64,000 bases of DNA from Galbula dea (lineage: Eukaryota; Chordata; Aves; Piciformes; Galbulidae): contig VWZX01005763.1 of assembly GCA_013399015.1 (NCBI GenBank), forward strand, positions 1,488,001 to 1,552,000, written 5' to 3'. Shown piece after piece: positions 24,621 through 38,273 of this stretch. Below the pieces are notes generated by a model. That model was not told the DNA's origin. It saw only the letters and a program-made list of their open reading frames with translations, and did no database searches. Both the position numbers and the translations under genes were made by a program. The stretch's first letter is position 1. Every line of letters begins with the position of its first letter.

Positions 24621-27600
24621 ATTGTTGTCACCCTTGTCACTGGTAAGACATCAAATGGGTGGTCTACCACATTTTTAGAAGTCAGATTAGATCTATCAGG
24701 TTTTAGAAGTTTGTTGTGAAACTTAAGTTACTGATAACATTTTTACATGAAATGAAGATTAAAATATAATGGAGATATAGTGGTGCCTATTTCTTGATTA
24801 AAGGAATGTATGTTTATGATTGAAATTTATGATTAACTTCATTATTAAAATTATTATTCATTTTCAGACTCTGACACGACACAACATCCAAACTCACAGC
24901 TATTACATTTCTACTACTACAACCTTTGATTAATTTATTTTTTTTATGAAACAGTATTGCATAAGGTCACATTCATTTAACTTAATTAAGATTCTTTTCA
25001 TAGATTATGTCACTAAAGGCAATTTGGAAGTTAAACACTGTGCAAACTTCAAAGTTTCACACTGACACTAGTATGAGTTTGGAAGGAGTGCATTCTTATG
25101 TTTATTTTAGCATACTTAAACAATCTATTTAAAATATTGGTTTGTTTCTCTTGGTAACTCACTTTCATTTATTATTAATATGGTAACAAATGTTCAATAA
25201 GTCTTTTTTAGTCTATCTCTTTATCCAATATCCAGAGCATACTATGAAAGAGAAAGTGAGAAAAATTAGCCAGAAGTTGAAGTGGCCATGTATTTTTTAT
25301 GAAAATTCTTTTGTGTGTGCTTTTGAAGTTCAGCAAATCCTACATAAACATTCAGAGAGAAAAGGTGGGAGCAGACCTACCAAGTGGTACTGTGTACACT
25401 TCCGCCCAGCTGGAAAGGTAGAAGAGAAGGTGAATAAAAACAAGTCCAAAACCACAGCTGCCCCAGGTAGTTTTTACCTATGGAATCTGTGTTCTACAGC
25501 CTAATGTTGGATTTTCCTGGCACTGTCTCAAAGCAGTTCTTCATCTATGGCAGACAACAAAACTTTAGACAAGTAGTTCATTCCTCCTGGGATATTACTA
25601 AAGACTGAAATTACAGGAGACGAAAAAACATCTGGTGTCCCTTAAGTGGAGCCTGCTTTTACCATCAGAAAGGGTTGAGTTTGGTTATCCTTTACAAATG
25701 TTGTAATAGTTTCGTTCCACAAAGTTTCTTAGTGCACCATTGACATCAGGTACTGCTCTACTGAGGCATTCTATCTCTGCACAAGATACTTAAAAACTGG
25801 ATTTGAATTCATCTCCAAGACAGTCAGCACCACCTAAACAGCTATGAGATGCATTAGTATTTGGCAAAGTCCTGTCTGTAGCATGGGTTTAGGTTTTTTC
25901 CTTTGTTTTTCCTTTCCCAAACATACACTTCATTTGTAACTTCCAGTCAATGAGCAGTTCTCAGCTGTAACATTTTCAGCCTAAGCAAGCCTAGTTTCAT
26001 CTGTGTAGGTCTATGTTTAATTACATTTGATCACATGCTGCTTCCTTGGCTGTTTCACACTGTCTCACCTCAGTTGGTACCATTGAAATTGGTCACAGTT
26101 CAGGGTCTCCTGGTCATTACAACTTTGTGTCATAAAAGCTTTTTTGCTTTCTATTTCTACCTTAAACTGATGATAAGACTGAAGTGGTGCAAGCACAGAA
26201 GCACTGAATTATTTGATTTAAAGATAATTTAAAAGATGGGGACAAAGATTAGTTTACTTTTTTTTCCCCCCTGCTAGAGTAATATAAACAGATTCAATGG
26301 TTTGTCACTTTCTCCTGCAGTAAAGACAGGGATCTAAAATAATGCTACTAATATCAACATTCCGTGGAGGACTACATTGGCTGTTCAAAGCATTGCTGAT
26401 ATATTTACAAAAAAACCTTAAAAGGTTTGCTAATTGCTGTTATGCTCCATCTATTAAGTCAGTCTTCCATGCTGCAGAAAAACAGAGTTGGATGTCCTGA
26501 TCTACAGCTATTTCACTACAATGAATTTGGTTCCTACACTGCCAGAGTGTCAGTTCTCTTACAAGACAATGACACCGTGCCATAGCTGAGCTGTCAGACG
26601 CTCTGTCTGTACAGTTCTCTTGAAAGTTGCTAAGCATTTAACTTTCTATATAGGAAATTCCATATTCATAAAGCTAATTGGAAACCTAACTCCCTCTGGA
26701 CACCTATATACCTTTGCCAATCTGCTTAACTAGTCCCAGATCCTCAAATTTTTTTAGAAATTTCACTCCCAATAGAGCAAAATATTTCAATGTTTTTTCT
26801 ATTCTTCTGCAAAGGTTGGCTTATATTAGAAGCCAACCAAAAGCTGTGTAACCACATTTAATGTAAGACTGAGCCCAGCTAACATGTCCAAATTCTCAGC
26901 AGAACTGCTCTGAATTCAGCTCTGTACTAACCACAGCTACATAGCTTCGATTCAACACATTAGAGACATTATACATGGTTGCTCAGAAAGCAAGCTCAGG
27001 GATATATTTATATCCATTTTCAGAGTGATTTCTGACTTCTTACTCTACCTATAGAAGATTCTCTCTATTCAATATCTAACTCACACTTCATACCTTCTGA
27101 ATTATACTTAAGTACCCAGCTTAAAAGCAGATATTGTGAAAGACCCAGCCTCTGCCAGCTGAAGACCATGAAATATAAATGTATATAAAAACCTCAATTA
27201 ATTTTTCAGATAATCTCTTAATTTTGTTAACTATTCAGCAACCTCAGATTTAGGGATGAGATTCAATCCTGCAAAGTCATGAAGCAAAACTGTTAAAGTA
27301 TATGGTCAATTTTCAGCACTAAAACCAGCATAAAATATCTTAAATTTTACCAGCATTTGTACTGAGCATGACTATAACCACGACAGAACCCAGGAATGGA
27401 AAATGTAGGAAATATCTTATTAGTCAATTTAGTGGCAGAACAGTAGATTCTATGACAGCAGAATGTGTATTTCCTTACTTTCTAATTACAGCAGCTAGTC
27501 TCTCCCCAGTCCATAAATAAAAACTTCACAACATCCAAAAGAAAAACGACCAGAAGTTCAGAGGATGCAGCATGCTTCTCACTACTACTCCCAGAGGAAT

Positions 27601-30600
27601 CTAAGAAGCCAAAGACTTCTCTAAGACTTACAGTTTGCTTGTGGGGTTTTTTGTGTTTTAGGGGTTTGTTGTTGTTAGGGTGGGGGTGTTTGGCTTATTT
27701 TTTTTTGGTTGGTTTTGGTTTTTTGTTGTTGTTTTATTTTGTTCTTTTAAGGACCCCTTAATTTGAAAGACCAGGTGCTATTTAGGTTAAGCCATTGCTA
27801 TTATCAATGGCATTTTTCAGATTTAAAGGTATTTAAGAAAGTTAGAGTCTTTTACAAAATTACATTCAGAAGAAACCCTGGGTCAACTTTCTGTGTTCAC
27901 TCAAACTTGGAAAGCCCTGGATAATGGACTTTTAAGTAAATCAAGAAACTCTTCAGTGTGCCTGAGAGGGACAGTATTTTTAGTAGTCAATATTACACAC
28001 TACTGGGAGGTAAGGAAAAAGCAGTCTTCCTTTCAATAATTGTCAGAGCAGTGCACATCTCTCCTGTAAATGCATCTTCTCTCTAAGCAAAGATTTAAAC
28101 AGAAGCATTAAGCATCCTCAAGAAAAGTACTTAAACAGATAATGTGGATGCTAGGTTATATTAAACATGCCATCAGTGGCTACATCTCTCTTAAGAATTT
28201 AAGATGCTCAACCGCTTAAGTCAACAGCAGCTTTGAGCAGCAATCAGAAGATTACAAATGTAATAAAGCTTGAGAGATTTGCCTCCTCTAGTTGTCAAGC
28301 TGTAAGTCTCATAGGTGGAGCAGTGGGAGCTCACTCTGCACTACCAGTCTCTGCAGTAGTCAGTTTAAAGAACCTGCATGTCTGTGAAGACAGTGACACT
28401 GAAGTAATGGGGGATCATAAAGGCAGTGAGTTTAGTTGTTCCCTAATCGTGTCTGACCTAAAAGATGACAGAAGCCATTGCTTTCAACAATACAGCAATT
28501 ATCATTCCAATCTAAAAAAACCCCAAAGTTTGCTAAGGTTTATTACTGCAAGAATCTTAAAGGAAACATGTAGTTTTGTTGTGATTATGTGGAAACTATT
28601 ATTTCTATTAGATAGGATCAGGTTTTCTCCTCAACAAAGAATTGCCTGCAGCTATTACACAGTGTGACTTGGAGTCTGACCACTCTTTATTCTTCACTTG
28701 GCAGTAAACAGCCATGGGATGTAGACCACACTCATTTGCAGGGAAAACAATAAATCACACAAATTCTAGTAAGTGACTTGGTGACAGTGCTCTCAGGCAA
28801 TACCTCCCAGAAGAAACTGCTTCCCAGCTTTGCCGCTGCTCTTTCTCTTACATAGCATACAATGATGTGAAGCTCCACAACTTTGTATCACTAATGTAGA
28901 GATTCTGAAGGTTAGCTTCAGCCTCAGATACCAGAAGTGTGACACTGGTGGTTCCTATTTCACAGTTAAAATAGTTTTCTGGCTGTAGAATATGTTTCTC
29001 ACATTTTGCTTCACCTGTGTGAAGTCCTAGGATCGACTAAGCCACCATTTGTCTGAACCAGAAGAACATACATGCAGGTAACACTAACATACCTATAGAT
29101 AACACTAACACATAGGAAGGAAGGTAGAGAAAGCAACACTAAAATATATGCCTGGCTACAGGTGAGGCCCTTGGTGAACATGTGGAATAAAGCAAGAAAA
29201 ATCAGTGTTTCAGAAGTGACAGCTGAACACATAAACCAGAAACTAGCTGTCCTTATTGACATTATTTCCAGAAACAGAGAAAAAATTACAGAGGGCTTAC
29301 AGAAATTATTTAATTCTACTGCACAGTCTGCTTTTAATTCTGTTTGCCCTGAGGCAATCACTCCCATTTCTAGCCTCATACTAACATTGAAGGCTAACAG
29401 TACAGAATTGGAACAATTATTTCAAAACTTCTGTCTCTCCACTAGATGTCCTGATTTCAGCAACAATCGAGCATCCCTCGGTACAGAGCTGTATGAAGCA
29501 GCAGACAGCATGTACCCATCACCTGAATTCCTTTTCCCAATATCCAAGATCCACTGAGTCTGCTGTAAGGAGACCTGCAACAGCATCACAGCTCAGCAAA
29601 GCAGATGTCCATCCTCACCAATGCAAGTAGTTGCAAACCTCAGGAACTAACAGTTTGAGCAGATCTTAATCGTAGCATCTGACGCAGAAGTCTGATCTCA
29701 GCTCTGCTCATGTGTAAAGTGGTGACCTTTCTCTCTCAGACTTAAGTGTTTGTGTCTGTTGTCAGTTCCTTTACAGTACTACCAATGCCCAGATGAGGCT
29801 AAGCAACTACAAGTAAAAGCTCTGATGCAGACCAAAATCTGAAAAGCTGAAATCTTTATAGAAGAATAAAATTTGGAGATTTGTATCCAAGTAATTACAT
29901 GGCTGGAGGAGAAACCTAACAATGTCCTTCCCTGAAAGAAACACTCATGAAAAAAGTGCTTCTTAGGAACTGGATCTCAGCTACCAAACAGAATAAGCAT
30001 TGTGAGAGCTGTTTCCTTGATGCACCTTTAACATATAGATGCCAACATTTGCGTTTGATTCAACCTATCTTCAACAGCAATCCTCAATCACTGAGTCCTA
30101 ATTGTTTCTTAAAATTTAACTTCATATTAAAAGCAATTTTGTCCTATTTACCATAAAATCACAAGGCATTCAATTCCTATGATACTTCCCAAAATTTTAA
30201 ACCCAAATATTTGGGTTACTGTTGCAGATCTCAGTGCAATAATATGAAGAGTCCAGAGGCAGTAGAGTTGCTCCCTCAGAGACTACGCAAGGAGCCAGCA
30301 CATAACACTATAAAAAAGCAGGAGATAGCATGAAAAATGTGTTCCCCAAAAGAAGGAGATTTTATTTGCAGAAAAATAGCATGAAGAACATTCAAGTGAT
30401 TTGCACCTCAATATGAGCTTACAAATTAATTTACTATTGAAATGATAGAAAGAAACACAAATGCATCTGAAGTATAACCCCTGTATAAAATCTACCATAA
30501 ACTAACATACTAGGAATGAATATGGATAACAGTAAAAAGCCTACTAACTTAGTCTGAAAACTTTGGATTAGATTTGAAACAACCCTAAAAGTTTTTCTTA

Positions 30601-33600
30601 GAATTCCTAGTGATCTAATTTTAAACATTTATTGTATCTTTTATCTTTTATCTTACGATATGTTTTATATTGTTATTACCTTTTATATCTTTTAATTTTA
30701 CACTTCTGTTATTATTAATATATGCTCAGAAAAGCAAACAAAAGTTATTTTTTCTTATTAGTAGTTTTGACATCATGTCACTTTATACACATAATAGACA
30801 CAAAAATTGAGAACTGAATGAAAGTATCTTTGGTGAGCACTCAAATTTGCAAAGACGTAGGTCTCGCATCCCTGCTAAGGAACCACAGCATGTACAGTTC
30901 AGTGAAAACAAGGATCTTCCCAGCTTCCATAAATCCAAGTGCCTTGAAGTTTCCAAGCCCATCTCATCAGTGTTCTGGGCAGGTGAGAAAGAACATACCT
31001 GGTTGTATCTGATGTGACTGTGCTTCAAATATGCTTCCTAAGAAATGACCAAAGAGAAAGTTCACCTTTCAATAACCATAGCTCAGTTCCCTCATATTTG
31101 TTCAATTCACTGCTGGCAGTTGTGTGTGTTTGTTTTAGAATCTGCTCAAGTTAGTTTTTCAACTTTTGCTAGGAAGTCTCCCTACCCCTCTCATACAGTA
31201 TTTTTCTTTCTGACATTTTTCTTATTTTATTAACTGCTTTGCATTGAAGTGGAAAACTGTAAGAAAACAAATAGACATGAAGATGAAGCACAGCCAAAAT
31301 TCCAGAACACTCGTTGGTCTGTTGAAGGTGATGAAGGAAGAGAGGATTGCAAATGACTCTTCTGCAGAGGAGCATAGCCAGAACTCAGTGCTGAAATCCA
31401 AGGTTATTGCCTAGAGCGTGCAGCAGCAGACTCCTTGGATGATTACTTGATCAGATATTCTACCAAATGGGAGTCACCAACACTGTAATCATCATTACAG
31501 TGCATGTGGCAGACAGATTGCCTAAATGTCTCCCTAAAAATTGACTAGTGTCCATTATGCTTTGGTCAGTGACTGGGAAAAATTTGCCCACAGACCATAT
31601 ATTAAAATAATCTTTTCTATTTTACCCAATTGCTTGAACTCAGCAGCTGTTGAGATTTACAGTTTCTCATTCCTTTCAATATGAAATATTAAGCTTAGCA
31701 GTTCATAAATTGTACCACTAGTTACAGAGGAGAACTTCCTGTGATAACATTTTTAAGCTCCAGTTCACATCAACTAAACCTAAAATGCTACTGCATCAAC
31801 ACCATTTTTCACAGAAATAAAATGTATGCATTTGTTTTTTCAGACATGAAAACGTGTATTACAACAACCAAACAGAAAGTTTCAGTGTTAAATACTGTGT
31901 GAAAGCCTGAAAGTACAAGGATGTACACAGATGGTGCCTAGGTTGGGAGGAGGAAAGGGGAAGGAACATCTGTGAGCACACACGACAAGAAGGTAGATTC
32001 TGAAAGAGCTCAACTGTCTCTCCCTGTCCCTCCCATAAAGAAGTTTTAGTTATATGAATACAATGGAAACAGTCAATAAATCTCCATTTTATTTGAAGTT
32101 AACATCAGAAATAAACTGCATTATAATTCTGTAGTAGTAATTAGCTGATTTTTAAACAGCTAAAAAAGATAACTCTTTTTATTGTAACAGAAGGATATCA
32201 AGTGAAGTTAATGGCACATTTTGGGATATGAGGAAGACATTTAGGAGCCTGGGACAGCATGTGATAAGTCAGCTCTATCTGTTGACTTTCTGAGAGCAAA
32301 GAAGTCGATGCAAGTTTCTCAGCATGAACTGCAGTATTCAGCTGCTCTAAACAGCAGTAAAGACTGACAACTAAGTGCTCAGCACTCAGAGCACTGTGGC
32401 CAATCAGATCCACATATCTATTTTTTGGGATAATATGGATTTATTTCACCAAGGGTATTCCAAGAATCACTAGAGGATTTTCAGACTTCTGGGAATCAGG
32501 GTTCACAGCTGATTTTTCCAGTGTTAAAGTTTAAAGGAATTGTCCACAACTATGAATTAACTGCAGTAAGTGCAATGATCCACTAACGTTATGAAACATA
32601 CTGTCCTCTATCCTTGGTATGAATGATTTTTTAACTCCTTTACTAAAAGGGGGGGGAAAGGATCAATATCAGAGACATTAAAATGAGTAAGTTTCACAGA
32701 GTTACTAGCACCTGTGTGAAGAGCTATACTATGACATAAACCCACTCCTCTCTTGTGACATTCCCAACCACCAAGCTATTAATGACTATCCTAAGAATAA
32801 TTTTAGCATTTTATTCCCATTTTTCTTTTCCACAGAAACTGAGAACAAAGCAAGCACTCCACATCCTTTGGATAAGTAGTTTAGGGGGGGTTGTTAAAGG
32901 AAATGAAGGATGATCCTGTGTTTGCAACACATTCTAAGTACAACTAAGCTGTAAAGTATACATTTTTCAAGTGTTTACGTGCATTTTATCTACTTTGACC
33001 TTCCAGATGAACAAATGTGTTCCTTCCCCCAAATGACTGTGAACCCAGAAAAAATGCACTCAGAAAATACATTTCTCACAATGCAACACATTCCCATTCC
33101 AACTCTGAAAGATACACAGAGTCTCTGAAGTCAATGCATCAAAGTCAAAGAAAATAACCACTGTTGTCATTTCATTTATCTGAAAAATCTGTTTCTTAGC
33201 ATGGAAAGTGATGAGCACTGATAACAAACTACAAAATAGTCATGACATCTCCCTAATAAACACAGAAGGAATTTTTTGCATTACCTTGTAGCTTGCTGTT
33301 TTTCACCAGCTCATATTCCTATTTGCATCATCTATATCCATGTAACTGTTGTTTGGAGGAAAAAAAGTCTCTACTGGTGCTTACACAGAGGTTCATTAAA
33401 CACAAATCTTGGCAATGAGGCACAGAAAACAAAGGGAGAAAATTTTGCTCAGTCAGTGTCTTATACAGCAATTTTACAACATGGTCCAAGCCCTAGTTTA
33501 TTGTGTACCCAAGCAAGATGCACAGCAAAAATGAAAATTAAGAGCTGTTTGTTGAACAGAAGAAGCTGCTAAAATATGAGACACTGAAGCCAGTGATTCT

Positions 33601-35921
33601 TTCAAACGCTCCTGCAAATGAATTCACACCATTAGCATTCTGGCAATGCTGTAGTTGATAGATCCATGCAAGGGATAACAGTTTGGTGTTTGCAAAACCA
33701 ACCTAAGTGATGTCTGTTGAATAGTTTGCAAGGGCTACGACCTCATGAGAAACAACTGCAAGTAATTCTTTAAAAATCCACATGATATGTGCAGGTCTCT
33801 GACTTGGCATCAGAGTTTCCTATACATACTTCCTATTTTACATTAACATCTAAAGAGCTAATGGAATTAAAGTACAATTAATTTAAGAGATACAGTATTT
33901 TACCTGCTGTAGTATGTACATCCCTTAACTGCAGAAGAGAAGACAATGCCTATGTTTTAAGCCCAGTGTGTCTATCTTGTATTTTTATATTGGTGCAAAC
34001 TAAGTGACAGAATTAGCAGCAAGGGGCATTAGAATAGATGTTACTTTATACTCCTTTGAGAATAAATAGCTTTCACTGCTTCTTTCCTACACATTATGTG
34101 GAGTTTTACGTCTGTCTTCTCCCACTGCTGAAAAGGATTTGTCCTCTTTTTTCCTTTTATTTTTTTGACACAATGTACATTTTAATACCTCAAGATATGC
34201 ACAGACTTGCTGTATATTTGATACACTTAAATGCATAATAGAGGTTAAAAAGATGTGTTTAAGAAAACATCTTATGGTAAGATCAGTCGATTCTCAGGTA
34301 AGAAGCAACTACTGGAGCCAGCATGATGATTTCAATTATCCAACTATTATCTGTCTATGACATCTTCTGTCTAGGTTTTATTATGCTCAGTACATATGGA
34401 GAAGCATGCACTTCAATATTCCAAACAATGATTCTTAAGTATTTTAAATCAACCTACCAAACCTAAGGTAAAAAGTTTCTAGCTTTTTCTTTCCATAGTT
34501 GAAAGCTACTTTTGTGGGTGTAGAAGTATAGTGCCACATCAAGAACTTTCAATACAGCAGGTTTCCAAACAGAACAGAAAGTAAGGAACACCTATAACTT
34601 GCATAAAATTTGGTGTCTGCAGTAATCTAAACACACTCCTCTGTATCTAAAACCTCATACCTCCCTCTACCACTACTAGTTTCATCAGAAACTGAAAATT
34701 CCTGGGAACTGAGTAAGTCAACACTAAGCATATTGAAGATTTTAGTTATGGAAATCCCCATTCAATCACAGCTGGTAAATCTGTCCAGTCAGCTGTTGAC
34801 AGTTTTTAGGTCAATAGCTGCTTTAACTGCTCTAAAAACCCCATTAGAGCCATGAAATACACATAAATTAAAAAAAAAAAAAATAACAAAAAGCAGATGC
34901 TCTAACAGGTATAATTTCTTTCTCAGTGTCATCACTGGATACTCTTTGGACTGTTATCATTCTAAAAGACTCTCAGCATTACTCTAAATGGTCACATTCT
35001 CTGAAAGCACAAGCCAACTTGTTTCATCTTGCAGTGGAACTGACTCAGCTTGCCCCTACCCAATTAGAGTCAGTTACAGGAGTGGTAAATCAAATACGTT
35101 TCTGTTTGCTTTTCCTTAGGTTTTCAGAGATCTGAGTTAATTAAATTACCAACTATCAGAATGAACAAAGCTCCCAAGGCTAAGATTTTATATGAGTCAT
35201 CTCACTTTCAGCCCAGTGAGCCAGAAGTTGTGGGGCCTACATATTGTTCCAACTAGGAAAATAATGGAGTCTGGCATCTTTTGATGCCATCCTTTTCTTC
35301 ATAATGATAGCACACTAGTGTATTTCCCTCAACACAACAGAAGTCAAAAAGGGCAATCTTTGTTTACAGTTCCAAACCACTTCTAATGAGACCCTGCACC
35401 AGAAAACTCTTTCACTTTTGTTTTGGCAGTGAGAAGTTGTGGGAGGGTGGAGATGAAACGTCACACTAACAAGCTTTGCTTAAGGAGCATTTATGGGTTG
35501 CTTGATCCATCCTTGGGGCCTTTTTCTGCAGCAGCTCTTCCTGTTGATCTCACATCTCTGCTGTTGATACAGTACCTCCCACAAGGCAAGTCTCCCTCTC
35601 TCACACTCCTTGAAGGCTCTACTCTTGGAGTTAGTGTCTCCTAATTGAAGCATTTGAATTCAGTTTACTTCAGGAAGAGAGGGAAACTAACAGCTTTTGG
35701 TGCCTTTTATACAAATGTATATAAAACCATGGAGTATTAGTATTTCCCTCTTGCACAGGAGAAAACCAGATTTTTCTTTTGCCATATGCACAGGACTGTT
35801 TACATGGGTGAAGTTCCTGTTGTTGTGATTTCTAGCATGTTGTACAGACACTATGGAAGGCAAGAGAGGAATTTCACCATTTCCCAGGTAAGAGAGCACC
35901 TGAGCCAGCAGTTGCTTTCTA
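24621..35921. other. Intergenic DNA, no supported gene
   Basis: An AT-rich tract of about 11 kb. A low-complexity G/T-rich stretch lies at 27641-27743 (runs of G separated by T, then long T runs), and a run of 14 A lies at 34870-34883. The longest open frames (28233-28667, 29162-29557 and 25190-25504 on the plus strand) have no family resemblance I can recognise and no splice or island context, so I do not call them genes. Confidence 0.55.
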
Positions 35922-36118
35922 AGATCATAGGATTGTCAGAGTTGGAAGAGACCTCAAAGATCATCTAGTTCCAACCCTCTGCCTGGCAGGGACACCATCC
36001 ACTAGATCAGGTTACCCAGGGCCCCATAAAGCCTTGTCTTAAAAGCTTCCAGGGATGAGGCTTCCACAGCCTCTCTGGGCAACCTGTTCCACTGCTTAAC
36101 CACCCTCACAGTGAAGAT
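35922..36118 (-). mobile_element. CR1 LINE 3' fragment
   Basis: This is a minus-strand CR1 tail. On the plus strand it shows GAGTTGGAAGAGACCTCAAAG, ATCATCTAGTTCCAACCC, GGCAGGGACACCATCCACTAG, then CTTCCAGGGATGAGGCTTCC, CACAGCCTCTCTGGGCAACC and TGTTCCACTGCTTAACCACC. These correspond to the standard CR1 3' region, reaching into the end of its ORF2. The terminal octamer has decayed to a single imperfect copy, and wording differences place it in another subfamily from the copies at 11358 and 53398. Confidence 0.92.
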
Positions 36119-37879
36119 AAGTAACCCAAGGAGCCATGCATGTAAGTTAGGCAGCAGCCTGTTTCATTTCCTAAACACCTACAAGCAACACAGGTGAGAA
36201 CATCTTAGACATTCCTCTCAAAAGCATATATGAATGGTGGCTTAAATGTTACCTTAGTAATTGATAAGTAGGACAAGAGACTAAAGTCTTATTCACCACC
36301 CTACTCCCAAAACTGTTGGTCCCAGGGAAGAAACAGTGTCAATTCTGTAAGTTCCTGAAACCACTGAGGTTAAGAAATCACTAGTAGACATCTGCAATCA
36401 ATTAGTAAAAATTAATTCCAAGAGGAAAGAGCCAAGCTCTCACAGATGATGGTCATGTAGCAGTCACATGTTACCTACCATGACTACTTGTCTGTCCAAA
36501 GAGGCTAACATGTTGCAGCCACACTTGTTGGAATAAAGTTGAAGAATTGTTCAAAGCATTTGAGAAACTAAATAAACTCTTTCAATAAGGTTTTTCTTTA
36601 ACTTCAGTGACCTGAACCCAAATCAGTCCTGTGGTATCATTGCACAGGTAAAGCACAGACAGAAGACAGGCTTCTGATTTATATTTTGGGTTTAACATTT
36701 GCAATTAGCACTTTATCTTCCAAGATTCAAATTTTTACAATCATTTGGTCCTCAAAATCAGAAGAGTTGTTGTCACTTGAAATACATATTCCATGGGACA
36801 CAACATGATAAATTTCAAGATGTTCATTTGGCAAACTAAGATTTACTACATCTCTCTGCCATCGAGTGGCAGCACTACATCTTTCTGCAGAGAAAAAGAA
36901 ATCATCATAAGGAAATTGCTTATCTTGCCTTTGGTTTGCTCAGCAATGTTCTTTTTATTGTTTTCACTGGCAATAAGACAGAAGATAAGAGTTCTGCTCC
37001 CCAGTAAATGAAAAACTGTAAAAAATCCTCAATTCAAATGTTAAGCACATCCTGGAGCACTGTCACCACTGCATGACCAAGCCCTCTGGTAGTCTGGACA
37101 TGGCACACTGCACCATAGAAACCCAGCAGTAGCCAAGCTACTTTAAATTGTGTTACATTCATGCCTGATAAACCATCACTGGCTTTTAACTGCTTCAGGA
37201 AATACAACATTCATTTCAATGCTCAAAGTGATTCTGATCTGACATGATTGTATTTGTCATAATTGAGTTTAACAGGTTTCTTTACTGTATCTTCAGACTA
37301 GACTAGCTTCACATTTAAGTTTTTACCCAAATCACAAAGGCCAGTAGTTTTCCCTAATAGATCTGATTCCCAGTCCTTTTATCCAAACAACTCCAGGGAA
37401 CCCACAGATCAAAATTCCAGTAGCCCCAGTCAGAAGGGTTAAAGGAAGATTAACAGAGAATTTAATTACTTATTAAATACAAGAATATTTGACCAGCTTT
37501 TAGTACAACTCAATTACTGGAAGATTAAGATCATCTAACAGAATACTACCAAAAGCATTTTCTTACCCTTTTTTTCAGCCAGATCCCCCCATCCTTATTA
37601 AAGATTGAAATAAGATACTTCCTAATACTATACAAGAGAGCACCCTCACAGAACTCAGAATGGAAGAGCCATATCTACTGTAGGATAATTTTATTTTCAT
37701 CATTGCTTCACTAGTGCAATTTTCTTTCTAGTTCTTGAAAGAGATTTAAGCCAGTAAACAAGAAAACAAACCTGTTGATCCTATAGACTATCAGCTTTAC
37801 AGCTGATGTTATAATCCATATATTTGTAGTGCTTAACTTATGGGTTATTTCTGTGTTTTTCACATAATTTATATTGAAG
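36119..37879. other. Intergenic DNA between two CR1 copies, nothing recognised
   Basis: AT-rich sequence of about 1.8 kb. I see no gene, RNA gene or transposon apart from the flanking CR1 copies. Confidence 0.6.
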
Positions 37880-38273
37880 GACAGTGAATTGTTTAGCCTG
37901 GAGAAGAGGAGGCTGAGGGGAGACCTTATTGCTCTCTTCAGCTACTTGAAAGGCCATTCTAGGGAGGCGGGTGTTGGCCTCTTCTCCCTTGTGACTAGTG
38001 ACAGGACTAGAGGGAATGGGCTTAAGCTGAGCCAGGGTAGGTTTAGATTAGATATTAGGAAGAATTTCTTTACTGAAAGAGTGGTTAGATATTGGAATAG
38101 GCTGCCCAGGGAGGTGGTGGAGTCACCATCCCTGGAGGTTTTTAAGAAGAGGATAGATGTGTTTCTTCAGGGGATGATTTAGGGGTAAGAGTAGTGTAGG
38201 GCTATCGGTTGGACTAGATGATCTTGAGGGTCCTTTCCAACCATAATGATTCTGTGATTCTGTGATTCTGTGA
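37880..38273 (+). mobile_element. CR1 LINE fragment with intact C-terminal reverse transcriptase frame
   Basis: A plus-strand CR1 fragment of about 390 bases, the longest in the window. It keeps an uninterrupted reading frame (37874-38182) for the C-terminal tail of the CR1 ORF2 polyprotein. Recognisable pieces are LFSLEKRRLRGDLIALFSYL, VTSDRTRGNGLKL, GRFRLDIRKNFFTERVV and YWNRLPREVVESPSLEVFKK. After the stop come GGTTGGACTAGATGATC, GGTCCTTTCCAACC and three ATTCTGTG repeats. The endonuclease and the catalytic reverse transcriptase core are missing, so it cannot move by itself. The unbroken frame and the clean tail suggest a fairly young insertion. Confidence 0.94.

Noticed and set aside
25190..25504. 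Plus-strand frame of 104 codons with a Lys-rich C-terminal part
   Set aside because: No family match, and no evidence of retrocopy features such as a poly-A tail or target duplication.
28233..28667. Plus-strand frame of 144 codons
   Set aside because: No recognised family, no island or splice context, AT-rich composition like its surroundings. A protein search and a conservation test would settle it.
29162..29557. Plus-strand frame of 131 codons
   Set aside because: Unusually long for this composition, but not similar to anything I recognise, and an overlapping minus-strand frame of 122 codons suggests a stop-poor stretch rather than a gene.
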